DNA of 20,167 bases from a virus. The position numbers and the translations under genes are program-made. Below the pieces are notes generated by a model that saw only the letters and a program-made list of their open reading frames with translations, was not told where the DNA came from and ran no database searches. This document shows, in pieces, positions 7,159 through 13,367 of this stretch. Each line of letters starts with the position of its first letter. The first letter of the stretch is position 1. Location of the stretch: positions 1 through 20,167 of the IMG/VR virus record IMGVR_UViG_3300047560_000198, one strand, 5' to 3'.

Positions 7159-8070
7159 ATGGCTATTTCACGCGCACAACTGCTGAAAGAGTTGCTCCCC
7201 GGCCTGAACGCCCTGTTCGGCATGGAGTACGCTCGTTACGGCGAAGAACACAAAGAGATCTACGAAACCGAGACCTCTGAGCGTTCGTTTGAAGAAGAAA
7301 CCAAGCTGTCTGGCTTCTCTGCCGCACCGGTGAAGAACGAAGGTTCTGCCATCGCGTACGACAACGCACAGGAAGCTTGGACTACCCGCTATACGCACGA
7401 AACCATCGCTTTGGGTTTCTCGATCACCGAAGAGGCGATCGAAGACAACCTGTACGACAGCCTGTCTGCTCGTTACACCAAATCGCTGGCCCGTGCTATG
7501 GCTTACACCAAGCAGGTCAAGGCCGCCGCCGTCCTGAACAATGGCTTCTCTGCCAGCTACCCCGGTGGCGACGGCGTGGCTCTGTTCAGCACTGCTCACC
7601 CCTTGGTTTCTGGTGGAACCAACAGCAACACTCCCTCCACCCAAGTTGACCTGAACGAGACTTCCTTGGAAGCCGCCGTTATTCAGATCGCCGCTTGGAC
7701 GGATGAACGTGGTCTGCTGATCGCCGCCAAACCCAAGAAAATGGTTATCCCCCCGGCTCTGATGTTCGTCGCCGAGCGTCTCCTTGAGACTTCTCTGCGT
7801 GTCGGTACAAACGACAACGACATCAACGCCATCAAGAACATGGGCGCTGTGCCGGAAGGCTACACCGTCAACCACTTCTTGACGGATAACAACGCTTGGT
7901 TCCTGACGACCGACGTGCCCAACGGCATGAAGCACTTTGTCCGCACCCCCTTGCAGAACAGCATGGACGGTGACTTCGACACTGGCAACGTGCGCTACAA
8001 GGCTCGTGAGCGTTACAGCTTCGGCTGGTCTGACCCTCTGGGTATGTGGGGTTCTTCGGGTTCGTCCTGA
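7159..8070 (+). CDS. Major capsid protein (HK97-fold, Mu gpT-like)
   Basis: This 303-aa protein is the likely capsid shell subunit. Features typical of gpT-like HK97-fold capsid proteins include a helical N-terminus, an acidic E-loop region (SERSFEEETKLSGF), ETIALGFSITEEAIEDNLYDSLSARYTKSLARAMAYTKQ forming the spine-helix region, DGVALFSTAHPL (near 135-146), and a C-terminal domain with IAAKPKKMVIPPALMFVAERLLE and RYKARERYSFGWSDPLGMWG. A strong AAGGAG site (7147-7152) precedes the ATG, and a strong terminator follows, as expected for a highly expressed last gene of a head operon. No separate protease gene is seen, and the scaffold is a separate gene. Confidence 0.9.
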   Translation: MAISRAQLLKELLPGLNALFGMEYARYGEEHKEIYETETSERSFEEETKLSGFSAAPVKNEGSAIAYDNAQEAWTTRYTHETIALGFSITEEAIEDNLYDSLSARYTKSLARAMAYTKQVKAAAVLNNGFSASYPGGDGVALFSTAHPLVSGGTNSNTPSTQVDLNETSLEAAVIQIAAWTDERGLLIAAKPKKMVIPPALMFVAERLLETSLRVGTNDNDINAIKNMGAVPEGYTVNHFLTDNNAWFLTTDVPNGMKHFVRTPLQNSMDGDFDTGNVRYKARERYSFGWSDPLGMWGSSGSS

Positions 8071-8085
8071 TCCAACCACACAGGG

Positions 8086-8110
8086 AAAGGGAGCTTCGGC
8101 TCCCTTTTTT
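8086..8110 (+). terminator. Rho-independent terminator after major capsid gene
   Basis: AAAGGGAGC (8086-8094), a TTCG tetraloop and GCTCCCTTT (8099-8107) form a perfect 9-bp stem running into a six-T tract (8105-8110). The UUCG loop and U-tract make this a textbook intrinsic terminator. It ends the packaging/capsid operon and lies directly before the next promoter. Confidence 0.95.
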
Positions 8111-8111
8111 G

Positions 8112-8142
8112 CGTTTAAATGCTTGTGTGCCCCGTTTAAATG
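8112..8142 (+). repeat. Two CGTTTAAATG direct repeats, operator-like
   Basis: Identical 10-mers at 8112-8121 and 8133-8142 are 21 bp apart, two DNA helical turns, so they face the same side of the helix. Each is a near-palindrome in its context (8111-8122; 8130-8145). One abuts the -35 box upstream and the other occupies the -35/-10 spacer. The core CGTTTAAA also occurs at 40-47 in the other untranslated leader. This is a strong candidate binding site for a phage or host regulator. Confidence 0.6.
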
Positions 8143-8151
8143 GGGTATATT
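8123..8151 (+). promoter_or_regulatory. Sigma70-like promoter for connector/tail block
   Basis: A TTGTGT -35 box (8123-8128) and a TATATT -10 box (8146-8151) are separated by exactly 17 bp, the optimal spacing. It lies just after the capsid terminator and about 90 bp before the next gene, so it probably drives the downstream block. The spacer is itself a near-perfect dyad (8130-8145), and 8141-8158 is another (TGGGGT/ACCCCA) across the -10 and start region, so it may be regulated. Confidence 0.7.
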
Positions 8152-8173
8152 GACCCCAACCGGAGTTCCCGGT

Positions 8174-8212
8174 GTGTCAGACTGATCCGGCAGATGCGTA
8201 CACAACTGACAC
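8174..8212 (+). other. 5'-leader stem-loop of the second block
   Basis: GTGTCAG (8174-8180) and CTGACAC (8206-8212) form a perfect 7-bp inverted repeat around a 25-nt loop, in the transcribed leader upstream of the gene at 8241. It could stabilise the mRNA 5' end or affect translation. No riboswitch class is recognised. Confidence 0.4.
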
Positions 8213-8240
8213 GCTGATCTTTGTACGAAGGACAATTCAA

Positions 8241-8738
8241 ATGGCAGTCTCTACGACCCAATCAATCTGGCGCTCGGGCGGCGGCGATCAGACTCGCACC
8301 GCCTACTGCGGCACTGGCCTCATGGTCGCCCAGTTCTACATCGCCGACATCACTGCGGCCAACACGACCAAAGTTGTGGTCTCCTCGACCAACAGCGCGA
8401 ACGTGATTCTTCCTGCCAATGCAGTGATCACCTCGATCAACATCACCGCCACCACTTCGACTGGCGGCACTTCTCCCACCATCGACATGGGCTTCACCCT
8501 GTACACCGCTGGCACGACCAGTGGTCAGGCTCTGTTGAACGAACAGCCCTCCGATGCCAAGGCGACCGTCAACCTCAGCACCGCCACCAAGGGCGCTTCC
8601 TTGGGTGCAGTGATGTCGTCCACCGACTTCGTCTACCTCACCGGTGGTGTTGGCGCTTCTGCCGCATCCAGCGGCGCTGTGACTGGCTTTGTCACCTACT
8701 ACGTTGTCGATCCCTACGGCGGTCAGCAGAACGTCTAA
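8241..8738 (+). CDS. Beta-rich virion structural protein
   Basis: A 165-aa Thr/Ala/Ser/Gly-rich protein with alternating hydrophobic residues and no charged helices, typical of small phage structural proteins. Recognisable stretches are MVAQFYIADITAANTTKVVV, NVILPANAVITSINITATTSTGG and VYLTGGVGASAASSGAVTGFVTYYVVD, the last near the C-terminus. The ATG at 8241 follows GAAGGA (8227-8232). An in-frame start at 8172 would lie inside the leader hairpin and has no ribosome-binding site. It is the first gene after the new promoter. It may be a head decoration, head-fibre or tail component. The exact role is unknown. Confidence 0.75.
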   Translation: MAVSTTQSIWRSGGGDQTRTAYCGTGLMVAQFYIADITAANTTKVVVSSTNSANVILPANAVITSINITATTSTGGTSPTIDMGFTLYTAGTTSGQALLNEQPSDAKATVNLSTATKGASLGAVMSSTDFVYLTGGVGASAASSGAVTGFVTYYVVDPYGGQQNV

Positions 8739-8750
8739 AAGGAGCATCAC

Positions 8751-9041
8751 ATGACGATGCAATACGACGTTAAATCAGCGCACTTGAACGCGTCTGGTTC
8801 TGTTTTCGCAGGGCCAGCGCGGGTCAAAGGCTTCTCGATTTGCGCGACTGCCAGTCAGGCCGGAACCCTCGTTTTGAAAGACGGGGGCTCTAGTGGGACG
8901 AATTTGCTTGAGGTTGACATTCCGTCCAACTCAAACCCCAACTCGTTCTACACCCTGATCCCCGGCGAAGGAATCAAGTTCAGCACAAACGTCTACGCGT
9001 CGCTGACCAACATTGCTTCTGTCACGGTGTACTATGGCTAA
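8751..9041 (+). CDS. Small beta-sandwich-like virion protein
   Basis: A 96-aa protein with a strong AAAGGAG site 6 nt before the ATG. The pattern of short strands (ARVKGFSICATASQAGTLVLKDGGSSGTNLLEVDI; FYTLIPGEGIKFSTNVYASLTNIASVTVYYG) is typical of small phage structural proteins that add one copy of a beta domain to the head or tail surface. It has no membrane segment. Its 3' end overlaps the next gene by 8 nt. The role is inferred from fold type and neighbours. Confidence 0.75.
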   Translation: MTMQYDVKSAHLNASGSVFAGPARVKGFSICATASQAGTLVLKDGGSSGTNLLEVDIPSNSNPNSFYTLIPGEGIKFSTNVYASLTNIASVTVYYG

Positions 9042-9279
9042 GACCCCAGCATGGCAACGCAAGGAAGGGAAGAATCCCAACGGAGGCTTGAACGCGAAGG
9101 GTCGCGCCTCTGCCAAGAAGCAAGGAATGAATCTCAAGCCCCCTCAGCCCGAGGGCGGCTCACGCCGAGACTCTTTCTGCGCTCGTATGGAAGGGATGAA
9201 AAAGAAGCTCACGAGCGCCAAGACCGCAAAAGATCCCAATTCGAGGATTAACAAATCCTTGAAAGCTTGGAATTGCTGA
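9034..9279 (+). CDS. Small basic protein, DUF6321-like
   Basis: An 81-aa Lys/Arg-rich protein (14 Lys and 6 Arg against 5 acidic residues). The pattern TPAWQRKEGKNPNGGLNAKGRA, then PPQPEGGSRRDSFCARMEGMKK and KDPNSRINKSLKAWNC, matches from memory the conserved DUF6321 family found in many phages. Function is unknown. The ATG at 9034 is used because homologues begin MxKTPAWQ. An upstream in-frame TTG at 9013 is less likely. Two cysteines (C49, C81) are present. It opens the run of basic proteins and is probably DNA-interacting or virion-internal, though this is not shown. Confidence 0.75.
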   Translation: MAKTPAWQRKEGKNPNGGLNAKGRASAKKQGMNLKPPQPEGGSRRDSFCARMEGMKKKLTSAKTAKDPNSRINKSLKAWNC

Positions 9280-9287
9280 GGTGGTAA

Positions 9288-9536
9288 ATGGAAATGATGT
9301 TGTGGAACGTTGTTCTTTCCTTTCTTTCCGCGCTGTTTCTCTGGGGTATCAAGCTGATGTGGGACGAGATGCAACGCATCCAAATCCTGCTCAACAGAAC
9401 CCGCGAGGAAGTTGCCAAGGAGTATGTGACCAAGGTAGATGTCCACATGGACATGGGCCGGATCATCGACAGGCTGGACCGGATGGATGCCAAGCTTGAT
9501 GCTTTTATGAAGGAGCAACGCAGTGCCATCAACTAG
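9288..9536 (+). CDS. Small membrane-anchored coiled-coil protein
   Basis: An 82-aa protein with one N-terminal hydrophobic helix (about residues 4-23, including WNVVLSFLSALFLWGIKLMW) followed by a charged heptad-like helix (about 25-77, RIIDRLDRMDAKLDAFMKEQ). This topology is shared by small holin-like, spanin-like and membrane-accessory phage proteins. There is no lipobox and no nearby endolysin, so a lysis role is only a possibility. It may instead be a membrane-contacting tail or ejection component. Its end overlaps the next gene by 14 nt. Confidence 0.7.
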   Translation: MEMMLWNVVLSFLSALFLWGIKLMWDEMQRIQILLNRTREEVAKEYVTKVDVHMDMGRIIDRLDRMDAKLDAFMKEQRSAIN

Positions 9537-10017
9537 CAATAAACAACACAATTTCATGGCGGCTGTGGCTAACAACCCAGAGTTTGCCAAGAAAGCAGGA
9601 GTCCCACAGTCGGTGGGAAGCGAGTTCGTGAAAGCGGACAAGCGCAAGGCGGCAGGCGGCTCTCGGGCCGATCTTCAATCAGTCAACAAGCCCAAGACCA
9701 ATCAGGGCTCCCAAGAACTTTTCTCACGAGGTGGCGAAATGAAAGAATCCAAAGCAATGGCAAAAAAGGAAATCTCCTTCATGCAAAAAAAGGGCGCTCC
9801 CAAGTCCATGATCAAGCATGAGAAGGAAGAGTACGGCATGAAGAGTGGCGGCATGAAGAAGATGGCTTCTGGCGGCATCACCACCGCCAAGATGGGCACG
9901 GTCCGAACCGCCGCTCCTAGCCGTGATGGCGTGGCCGCAAAGGGCAAGACCAAAGGCACTCAAATCAAGATGTCCGGCTCCAAGCCGCTGGGCATGAAAA
10001 AAGGCGGCAAAGCCTGA
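9523..10017 (+). CDS. Modular basic phage protein with GKTKG tail motif
   Basis: A 164-aa basic protein starting at GTG 9523, with AGGAG at 9511-9515. It has three short modules joined by Gly/Lys linkers: KQHNFMAAVANNPEFAKKAG to about residue 40, SKAMAKKEISFMQKKGAPKSMIKHE (76-100), and a C-terminal KKMASGG (112-118) plus RDGVAAKGKTKG (134-145). The last module recurs in the next two genes. All modules are patterns seen in uncultured phage genomes but have no known function. It is probably a virion-associated or DNA-associated protein. It overlaps the upstream gene, suggesting coupled translation. Confidence 0.7.
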   Translation: MPSTSNKQHNFMAAVANNPEFAKKAGVPQSVGSEFVKADKRKAAGGSRADLQSVNKPKTNQGSQELFSRGGEMKESKAMAKKEISFMQKKGAPKSMIKHEKEEYGMKSGGMKKMASGGITTAKMGTVRTAAPSRDGVAAKGKTKGTQIKMSGSKPLGMKKGGKA

Positions 10018-10032
10018 TCTAAGGAGGCCATC

Positions 10033-10674
10033 ATGGCAAAAAGAAGTGGTGCAGGTAATCTGGCCGGGCTGGCTAGTCTGGCCGCTCTGGGCTATATGGC
10101 CCTCAAAGGTAAAGGCGAGTCCGCCCCGGTTGAAGATCGGGCGGCCAAGCCCGCTGGAGAGTATGACCCAATTGCAAGCGGCGATTGGAGCTATGGTGAG
10201 CAAGGCATGATGGCAAAAGAGCCCGACCGGGAGTCCAAAGTTGCGCCTCCCAAGGCATCTGCCAAGGCTGATGTGCAAGAAGACAGCGGCACTCCAGATC
10301 GCCGTGGCCTCTCCGAGGCCGCAAGCATGGCTCGAAACTACAAGCCGCGCCGCGATGATCCCGGTACGCTTGACCTGCGCGGCACTTCTGAGGCCCAGCG
10401 CATGGACAAGTACTACCGTCCCCGCCGTGGCCGCGCTCCTGAAGTCACCCGCGAGGACATTGAGCAAGCCAAGAAGACGGCTGATCAGCCTTTCTTCAGC
10501 GAAAAGGGGCTCACCCCCTACGCTCCGTACGTCATGGCCCCCGGCCAGAGGTACAAGAAGGGCGGCGCAGTCAAGGTCAAGAAGATGGCTTCTGGCGGGA
10601 TGACCACTTCATCCGCTTCCAAACGTGCTGACGGGATTGCTCAGAAGGGCAAGACTCGCGGCAAGATGTACTGA
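10033..10674 (+). CDS. Basic phage protein with internal 24-aa repeat and RADGIA tail motif
   Basis: A 213-aa protein with a strong AAGGAGG site (10021-10027). It starts with a short hydrophobic Ala/Leu segment (NLAGLASLAALGYMAL, 9-24), possibly a membrane-active helix. Two 24-residue repeats follow at 84-107 and 109-132, sharing the pattern GTxDxRGxSEAxxM...Y(K/R)PRR. After an acidic helix it ends with KKGGAVKVKKMASGG and the shared motif RADGIAQKGKTRGKMY (198-213). No enzyme motif is present. It may be a head-internal or ejected protein given the hydrophobic N-terminus and location, but this is inference. Confidence 0.65.
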   Translation: MAKRSGAGNLAGLASLAALGYMALKGKGESAPVEDRAAKPAGEYDPIASGDWSYGEQGMMAKEPDRESKVAPPKASAKADVQEDSGTPDRRGLSEAASMARNYKPRRDDPGTLDLRGTSEAQRMDKYYRPRRGRAPEVTREDIEQAKKTADQPFFSEKGLTPYAPYVMAPGQRYKKGGAVKVKKMASGGMTTSSASKRADGIAQKGKTRGKMY

Positions 10675-10682
10675 GGTGCAAC

Positions 10683-10937
10683 ATGGCAGAGAACATCCCC
10701 GAGTGGGCCAAGCAAGCAAAGCAAGAGGCTTCTGACGCCGAACAGCGCAAGAAGGACACGGCGGCTTATGACAAGGCCTCCCCTGAGCCTGACACCACGT
10801 TTGGCAAGCTGAAAAGCGTCATCCGCAAGGCTGGTGGCGGTACTGCTTCTGCCCGAGCTGACGGCATTGCCCAGCGCGGCAAGACCCGTGGAACCATGAT
10901 CATGTGTGGTGGCGGCTACGCCAAGGGCAAAAAATGA
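10683..10937 (+). CDS. Small basic protein with RADGIA-GKTRG motif
   Basis: An 84-aa protein. The first half is helical and charged (IPEWAKQAKQEASDAEQRKKDTAAYDKA), followed by a Gly-rich linker and RADGIAQRGKTRGTMIM (58-74), the same motif that ends the two preceding proteins. It finishes GGGYAKGKK. A GAGG at 10673-10676 precedes the ATG. It overlaps the next gene by 4 nt. Function is unknown. Repetition of the C-terminal module in three consecutive genes suggests a shared partner or localisation. Confidence 0.7.
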   Translation: MAENIPEWAKQAKQEASDAEQRKKDTAAYDKASPEPDTTFGKLKSVIRKAGGGTASARADGIAQRGKTRGTMIMCGGGYAKGKK

Positions 10938-11458
10938 GAGCCTCGCGTGGCATGGGGGCCATCAACCCGTCCAAGATGCCAAAGAAGAAGGTCATCCAGC
11001 GAACGGATGACCCGAACGACGTTGACATGTACGCCAAGGGCGGCAAGGTCAAAAAGATGGCTGAGGGCGATTTGGTTGACGAGGTCAGCCTGAAGCCCAG
11101 ATATGCCACCTCCCAGCCTGATTTTTCGGCTCTTGGGGCAACTCTTTCGGGGCGCAAGCGACTCAGCAAGGATGAGGATCTCGAGGGGTACGTTGACCTT
11201 GATGCCATGAAAGTCAGGGGCCAAGGAACCAAGGGCCAAGCATCTCGCGTTGGGTTCAACTACACCAAACGCTTCAAAGATGGCGGGGAGTCCAAAGTCA
11301 ATCAGGCGGGTGTTTACACCAAGCCGGGGATGAGGAAAGCTCTGTTTGAGTCGATCAAGTCTCGGGCGGTGCAAGGCACGGCGGCAGGTCAGTGGTCGGC
11401 CCGCAAGGCCCAACTGCTTGCCAAGCAGTACAAAGCCAAGGGCGGCGGGTACAAGTGA
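10934..11458 (+). CDS. Modular basic phage protein (GQWSARKAQ family)
   Basis: A 174-aa protein starting at an ATGA overlap. The N-terminal module GMGAINPSKMPKKK...RTDDPND leads to YAKGGKVKKMAEGD (33-46). A middle segment VSLKPRYATSQPDF...LSGRKRL (51-76) resembles short beta-rich phage modules. The C-terminal module VYTKPGMRKALFESIKSRAV, then GTAAGQWSARKAQLLAKQYK (148-167), is a pattern widespread in environmental phages, with a basic amphipathic helix and GGGYK end. Function is unknown. It may be a fusion of modules that occur as separate genes elsewhere. The 3' GTGA overlap couples it to the next gene. Confidence 0.7.
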   Translation: MRASRGMGAINPSKMPKKKVIQRTDDPNDVDMYAKGGKVKKMAEGDLVDEVSLKPRYATSQPDFSALGATLSGRKRLSKDEDLEGYVDLDAMKVRGQGTKGQASRVGFNYTKRFKDGGESKVNQAGVYTKPGMRKALFESIKSRAVQGTAAGQWSARKAQLLAKQYKAKGGGYK

Positions 11459-11688
11459 AAAAACCTCAGCAATCCCTCAAAGATTGGACTGCACAAAAGT
11501 GGAGGACGAAAAGTGGTAAACGCTCTTCTGACACAGGTGAAAGGTATCTTCCTGAAGCTGCGATCAAAGCTCTCAGCCCTGCTGAGTATGCTTCGACAAC
11601 GCGTGCAAAACGTGCTGGCAAAGCTTCGGGGAAACAATTCGTGAAGCAACCACCCAAGGTGGCGGCAAAAACAGCGAGGTACAGATAA
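11455..11688 (+). CDS. Small basic protein, DUF5872-like
   Basis: A 77-aa strongly basic protein (13 Lys, 7 Arg, 5 acidic). KKPQQSLKDWTAQKWRTKSG, GERYLPEAAIKALSPAEYA and TRAKRAGKASGKQFVKQP match, from memory, the DUF5872 family, which occurs in phages and giant viruses and has no established function. The GTG at 11455 overlaps the previous stop (GTGA), and homologues start MKKP, which supports it over an upstream ATG. The next ATG overlaps its TAA by one base. It probably binds nucleic acid or works in the virion, given charge and neighbours. Confidence 0.75.
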   Translation: MKKPQQSLKDWTAQKWRTKSGKRSSDTGERYLPEAAIKALSPAEYASTTRAKRAGKASGKQFVKQPPKVAAKTARYR

Positions 11689-11864
11689 TGGCTGAGAAAT
11701 GGATCCAAAAAGCAGTGAAGAAGCCCGGGGCTCTGCGCTCCGCGCTTGGTGCGAAAGAAGGGAAGCCAATTCCCGCAGGGAAGCTTGCCAAAGCCGCCAA
11801 GGCTCCGGGCAAGATGGGCCAGCGTGCCCGTCTGGCTCAAACCCTGAAGAAACTGGGGAAGTAA
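11688..11864 (+). CDS. 58-aa basic protein (KWIQKAVKKPGALR family)
   Basis: A short gene read directly: ATG 11688 overlaps the upstream TAA by one base and the stop is 11862-11864, with the next ATG immediately after. The protein has 13 Lys, 3 Arg and only 2 Glu. It has the pattern EKWIQKAVKKPGALRSALG, EGKPIPAGKL, then GKMGQRARLAQTLKKLGK, which I recognise as a conserved small phage family without known function. Perfect tiling between neighbours supports that it is real. A role binding DNA or capsid is possible, not shown. Confidence 0.75.
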   Translation: MAEKWIQKAVKKPGALRSALGAKEGKPIPAGKLAKAAKAPGKMGQRARLAQTLKKLGK

Positions 11865-12800
11865 ATGGCTCAGACATCCGGCGTATCAGCATTCAACCTT
11901 GACCTCACCGAGCTGGTGGAGGAAGCGTTTGAGCGTGCCGGAAGGGAATTGCGCTCCGGTTACGACCTGAGAACCGCCCGCCGCAGTTTAAACATCATGT
12001 TCGCTGACTGGGCCAACCGGGGCATCAACCTGTGGACCATCGAGACCGGAACGATCAACTTGGTTCAGGGGCAGAACACCTACGCTCTGCCCGTGGACAC
12101 CATCGACTTGCTGGAGCATGTGATCCGCACCGGTGGGAACCAAGCGGCCATTCAGGCCGACCTGACTATTACCCGAATCAGCGTCTCCACCTACGCCACC
12201 ATCCCAAACAAGCTGACACAGGCCCGCCCGATTCAGGTTTGGATTCAGCGGTACAACGGCCAGCAGTCTCCGACCGGGCTGGCAATTGACCAAACTGGCG
12301 GCATGGGCGCAACCGATACGCAGGTCACCTTGGATTCGACAGTGGGCCTCCCTGCCTCCGGGTTCGTGAAGATCGAAAACGAGATCATCAACTACGGCTA
12401 CATCTCAGGGAATACCCTGTACAACTGCTTCCGGGGTCAGGCCAACACCACGGCGGCCAGCCATGCCAACGGGACTTCCGTGTACTGGCAACAGCTCCCA
12501 GCCATCACGGTCTGGCCCACGCCCGACAACGCCCAGCAGTATCAGTTCGTGTACTGGCGCTTGCGCCGCACGCAGGACGCAGGTGGCGGCGTAAACATCA
12601 TGGACGTGCCGTTCCGCTTCATCCCCTGCATGGCGGCTGGTTTGGCCTACCAAATCGCCACCAAGATCCCAGAGGGCACAGAGAGGCTTGCAATCTTGAA
12701 ACAGCAGTACGACGAGGCTTGGGAGCTTGCGGCGTACGAGGATCATGAGAAGGCCGCTTTGAGGCTTGTGCCTCGGCAGATGTACATCGGGCGGGCCTGA
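11865..12800 (+). CDS. gp4-like head-tail connector protein with inserted beta domain
   Basis: A 311-aa protein. The N-terminal helical part (LTELVEEAFERAGRELRSGYDLRTARRSLNIMFADWANRGINLW) plus TGTINLVQGQNTYALPVDTIDLLEHVIR resembles P22 gp4-like head-completion proteins that extend the portal. The C-terminal part returns to helices (FIPCMAAGLAYQIATKIP...LKQQYDEAW). Residues about 149-207 look like an inserted beta domain (TDTQVTLDSTVGLPASGFVKI; NTLYNCFRGQANTTAASHANG), with ITVWPTPD resuming after it. It starts directly after the preceding stop. The connector role is fairly likely from pattern and position; the precise family was not checked. Confidence 0.7.
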   Translation: MAQTSGVSAFNLDLTELVEEAFERAGRELRSGYDLRTARRSLNIMFADWANRGINLWTIETGTINLVQGQNTYALPVDTIDLLEHVIRTGGNQAAIQADLTITRISVSTYATIPNKLTQARPIQVWIQRYNGQQSPTGLAIDQTGGMGATDTQVTLDSTVGLPASGFVKIENEIINYGYISGNTLYNCFRGQANTTAASHANGTSVYWQQLPAITVWPTPDNAQQYQFVYWRLRRTQDAGGGVNIMDVPFRFIPCMAAGLAYQIATKIPEGTERLAILKQQYDEAWELAAYEDHEKAALRLVPRQMYIGRA

Positions 12801-13186
12801 TGGGGAATAGGTTTGCTTCTGGCAAATGGGCAATCTCGCAGTGCGACCGCTGTGACCAGCGGTTCCTGCTGAAGGTTCTCAAGAAGGAAGTCATCAAGGG
12901 TCGCAACTACGACCTGCTGGTCTGCCCGGAATGCTGGGATCCTGATCAGCCTCAGTTGCACCTTGGCGAGTTCCCTGTTGATGATCCACAGGCGCTGAGA
13001 AATCCACGCCCTGACCGCAGTTACGTCACGTCTGGCTTGGATGCCAACGGGTATCTGTCGGGCGGGAGCAGAGACATTCAATGGGGCTGGAACCCGGTTG
13101 GCGGGTCACGTTCGATTGATAACGGGCTGACACCCAACTACTTGGTTTTGTCAGTGGAAATTGGTACAGTCACAGTTACCGTGTAA
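12800..13186 (+). CDS. Zinc-ribbon virion-module protein
   Basis: A 128-aa protein with a likely four-cysteine zinc site: CDRC (C15, C18) and CPEC (C42, C45), separated by a basic strand-turn segment (RFLLKVLKKEVIKGRNYDLLV). It continues with the conserved WDPDQPQLHLGEFPVDDPQALRNPRPD, then a Gly-rich stretch IQWGWNPVGG, and ends in beta-like EIGTVTVTV. I recognise this layout from many phage structural modules, where its function is unassigned. A one-base overlap (TGATG) couples it to the connector gene. It is probably a small head-tail or tail component stabilised by Zn. Confidence 0.75.
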   Translation: MGNRFASGKWAISQCDRCDQRFLLKVLKKEVIKGRNYDLLVCPECWDPDQPQLHLGEFPVDDPQALRNPRPDRSYVTSGLDANGYLSGGSRDIQWGWNPVGGSRSIDNGLTPNYLVLSVEIGTVTVTV

Positions 13187-13195
13187 GGAGCAAAA

Positions 13196-13366
13196 ATGGA
13201 CAAGAAGCAAGTCAAGCAGATCGCTGACACCGAAGTGCGGAAGCACGAAAAGCGCATGCACGGAGCCAAGATGGCAAAGGGCGGCGTCACCACCGATGCG
13301 ATGAAAAAGTACGGTCGCAATGTGGCTCGTGTCATGAATCAAACCGGTTCCAAGCGCGGAGGCTGA
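13196..13366 (+). CDS. 56-aa basic protein (KYGRNVARVMNQ family)
   Basis: A short gene read directly: ATG 13196, TGA 13364-13366, with AAGGAG 9 nt upstream of a run of As before the ATG. The protein has 10 Lys and 5 Arg against 5 acidic residues. It begins MDKKQVKQIADTEVRKHEKRM, passes through an AKGGVTT turn, and ends with MKKYGRNVARVMNQTGSKRGG, a pattern I recognise in environmental phages. A helix-turn-basic helix shape is likely. Function is unknown. Confidence 0.7.
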   Translation: MDKKQVKQIADTEVRKHEKRMHGAKMAKGGVTTDAMKKYGRNVARVMNQTGSKRGG

Positions 13367-13367
13367 T

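Noticed and set aside
7168-8235. 355-aa open frame on the minus strand
   Set aside because: It is the mirror of the major capsid gene, runs through the terminator and promoter, and has no recognisable domain.
11986-11993. Further GTTTAAAC copies at 4997-5004 and 11986-11993 as operators
   Set aside because: One overlaps a ribosome-binding/start region and one is inside the connector coding sequence, with no promoter boxes beside them, so they are probably chance.
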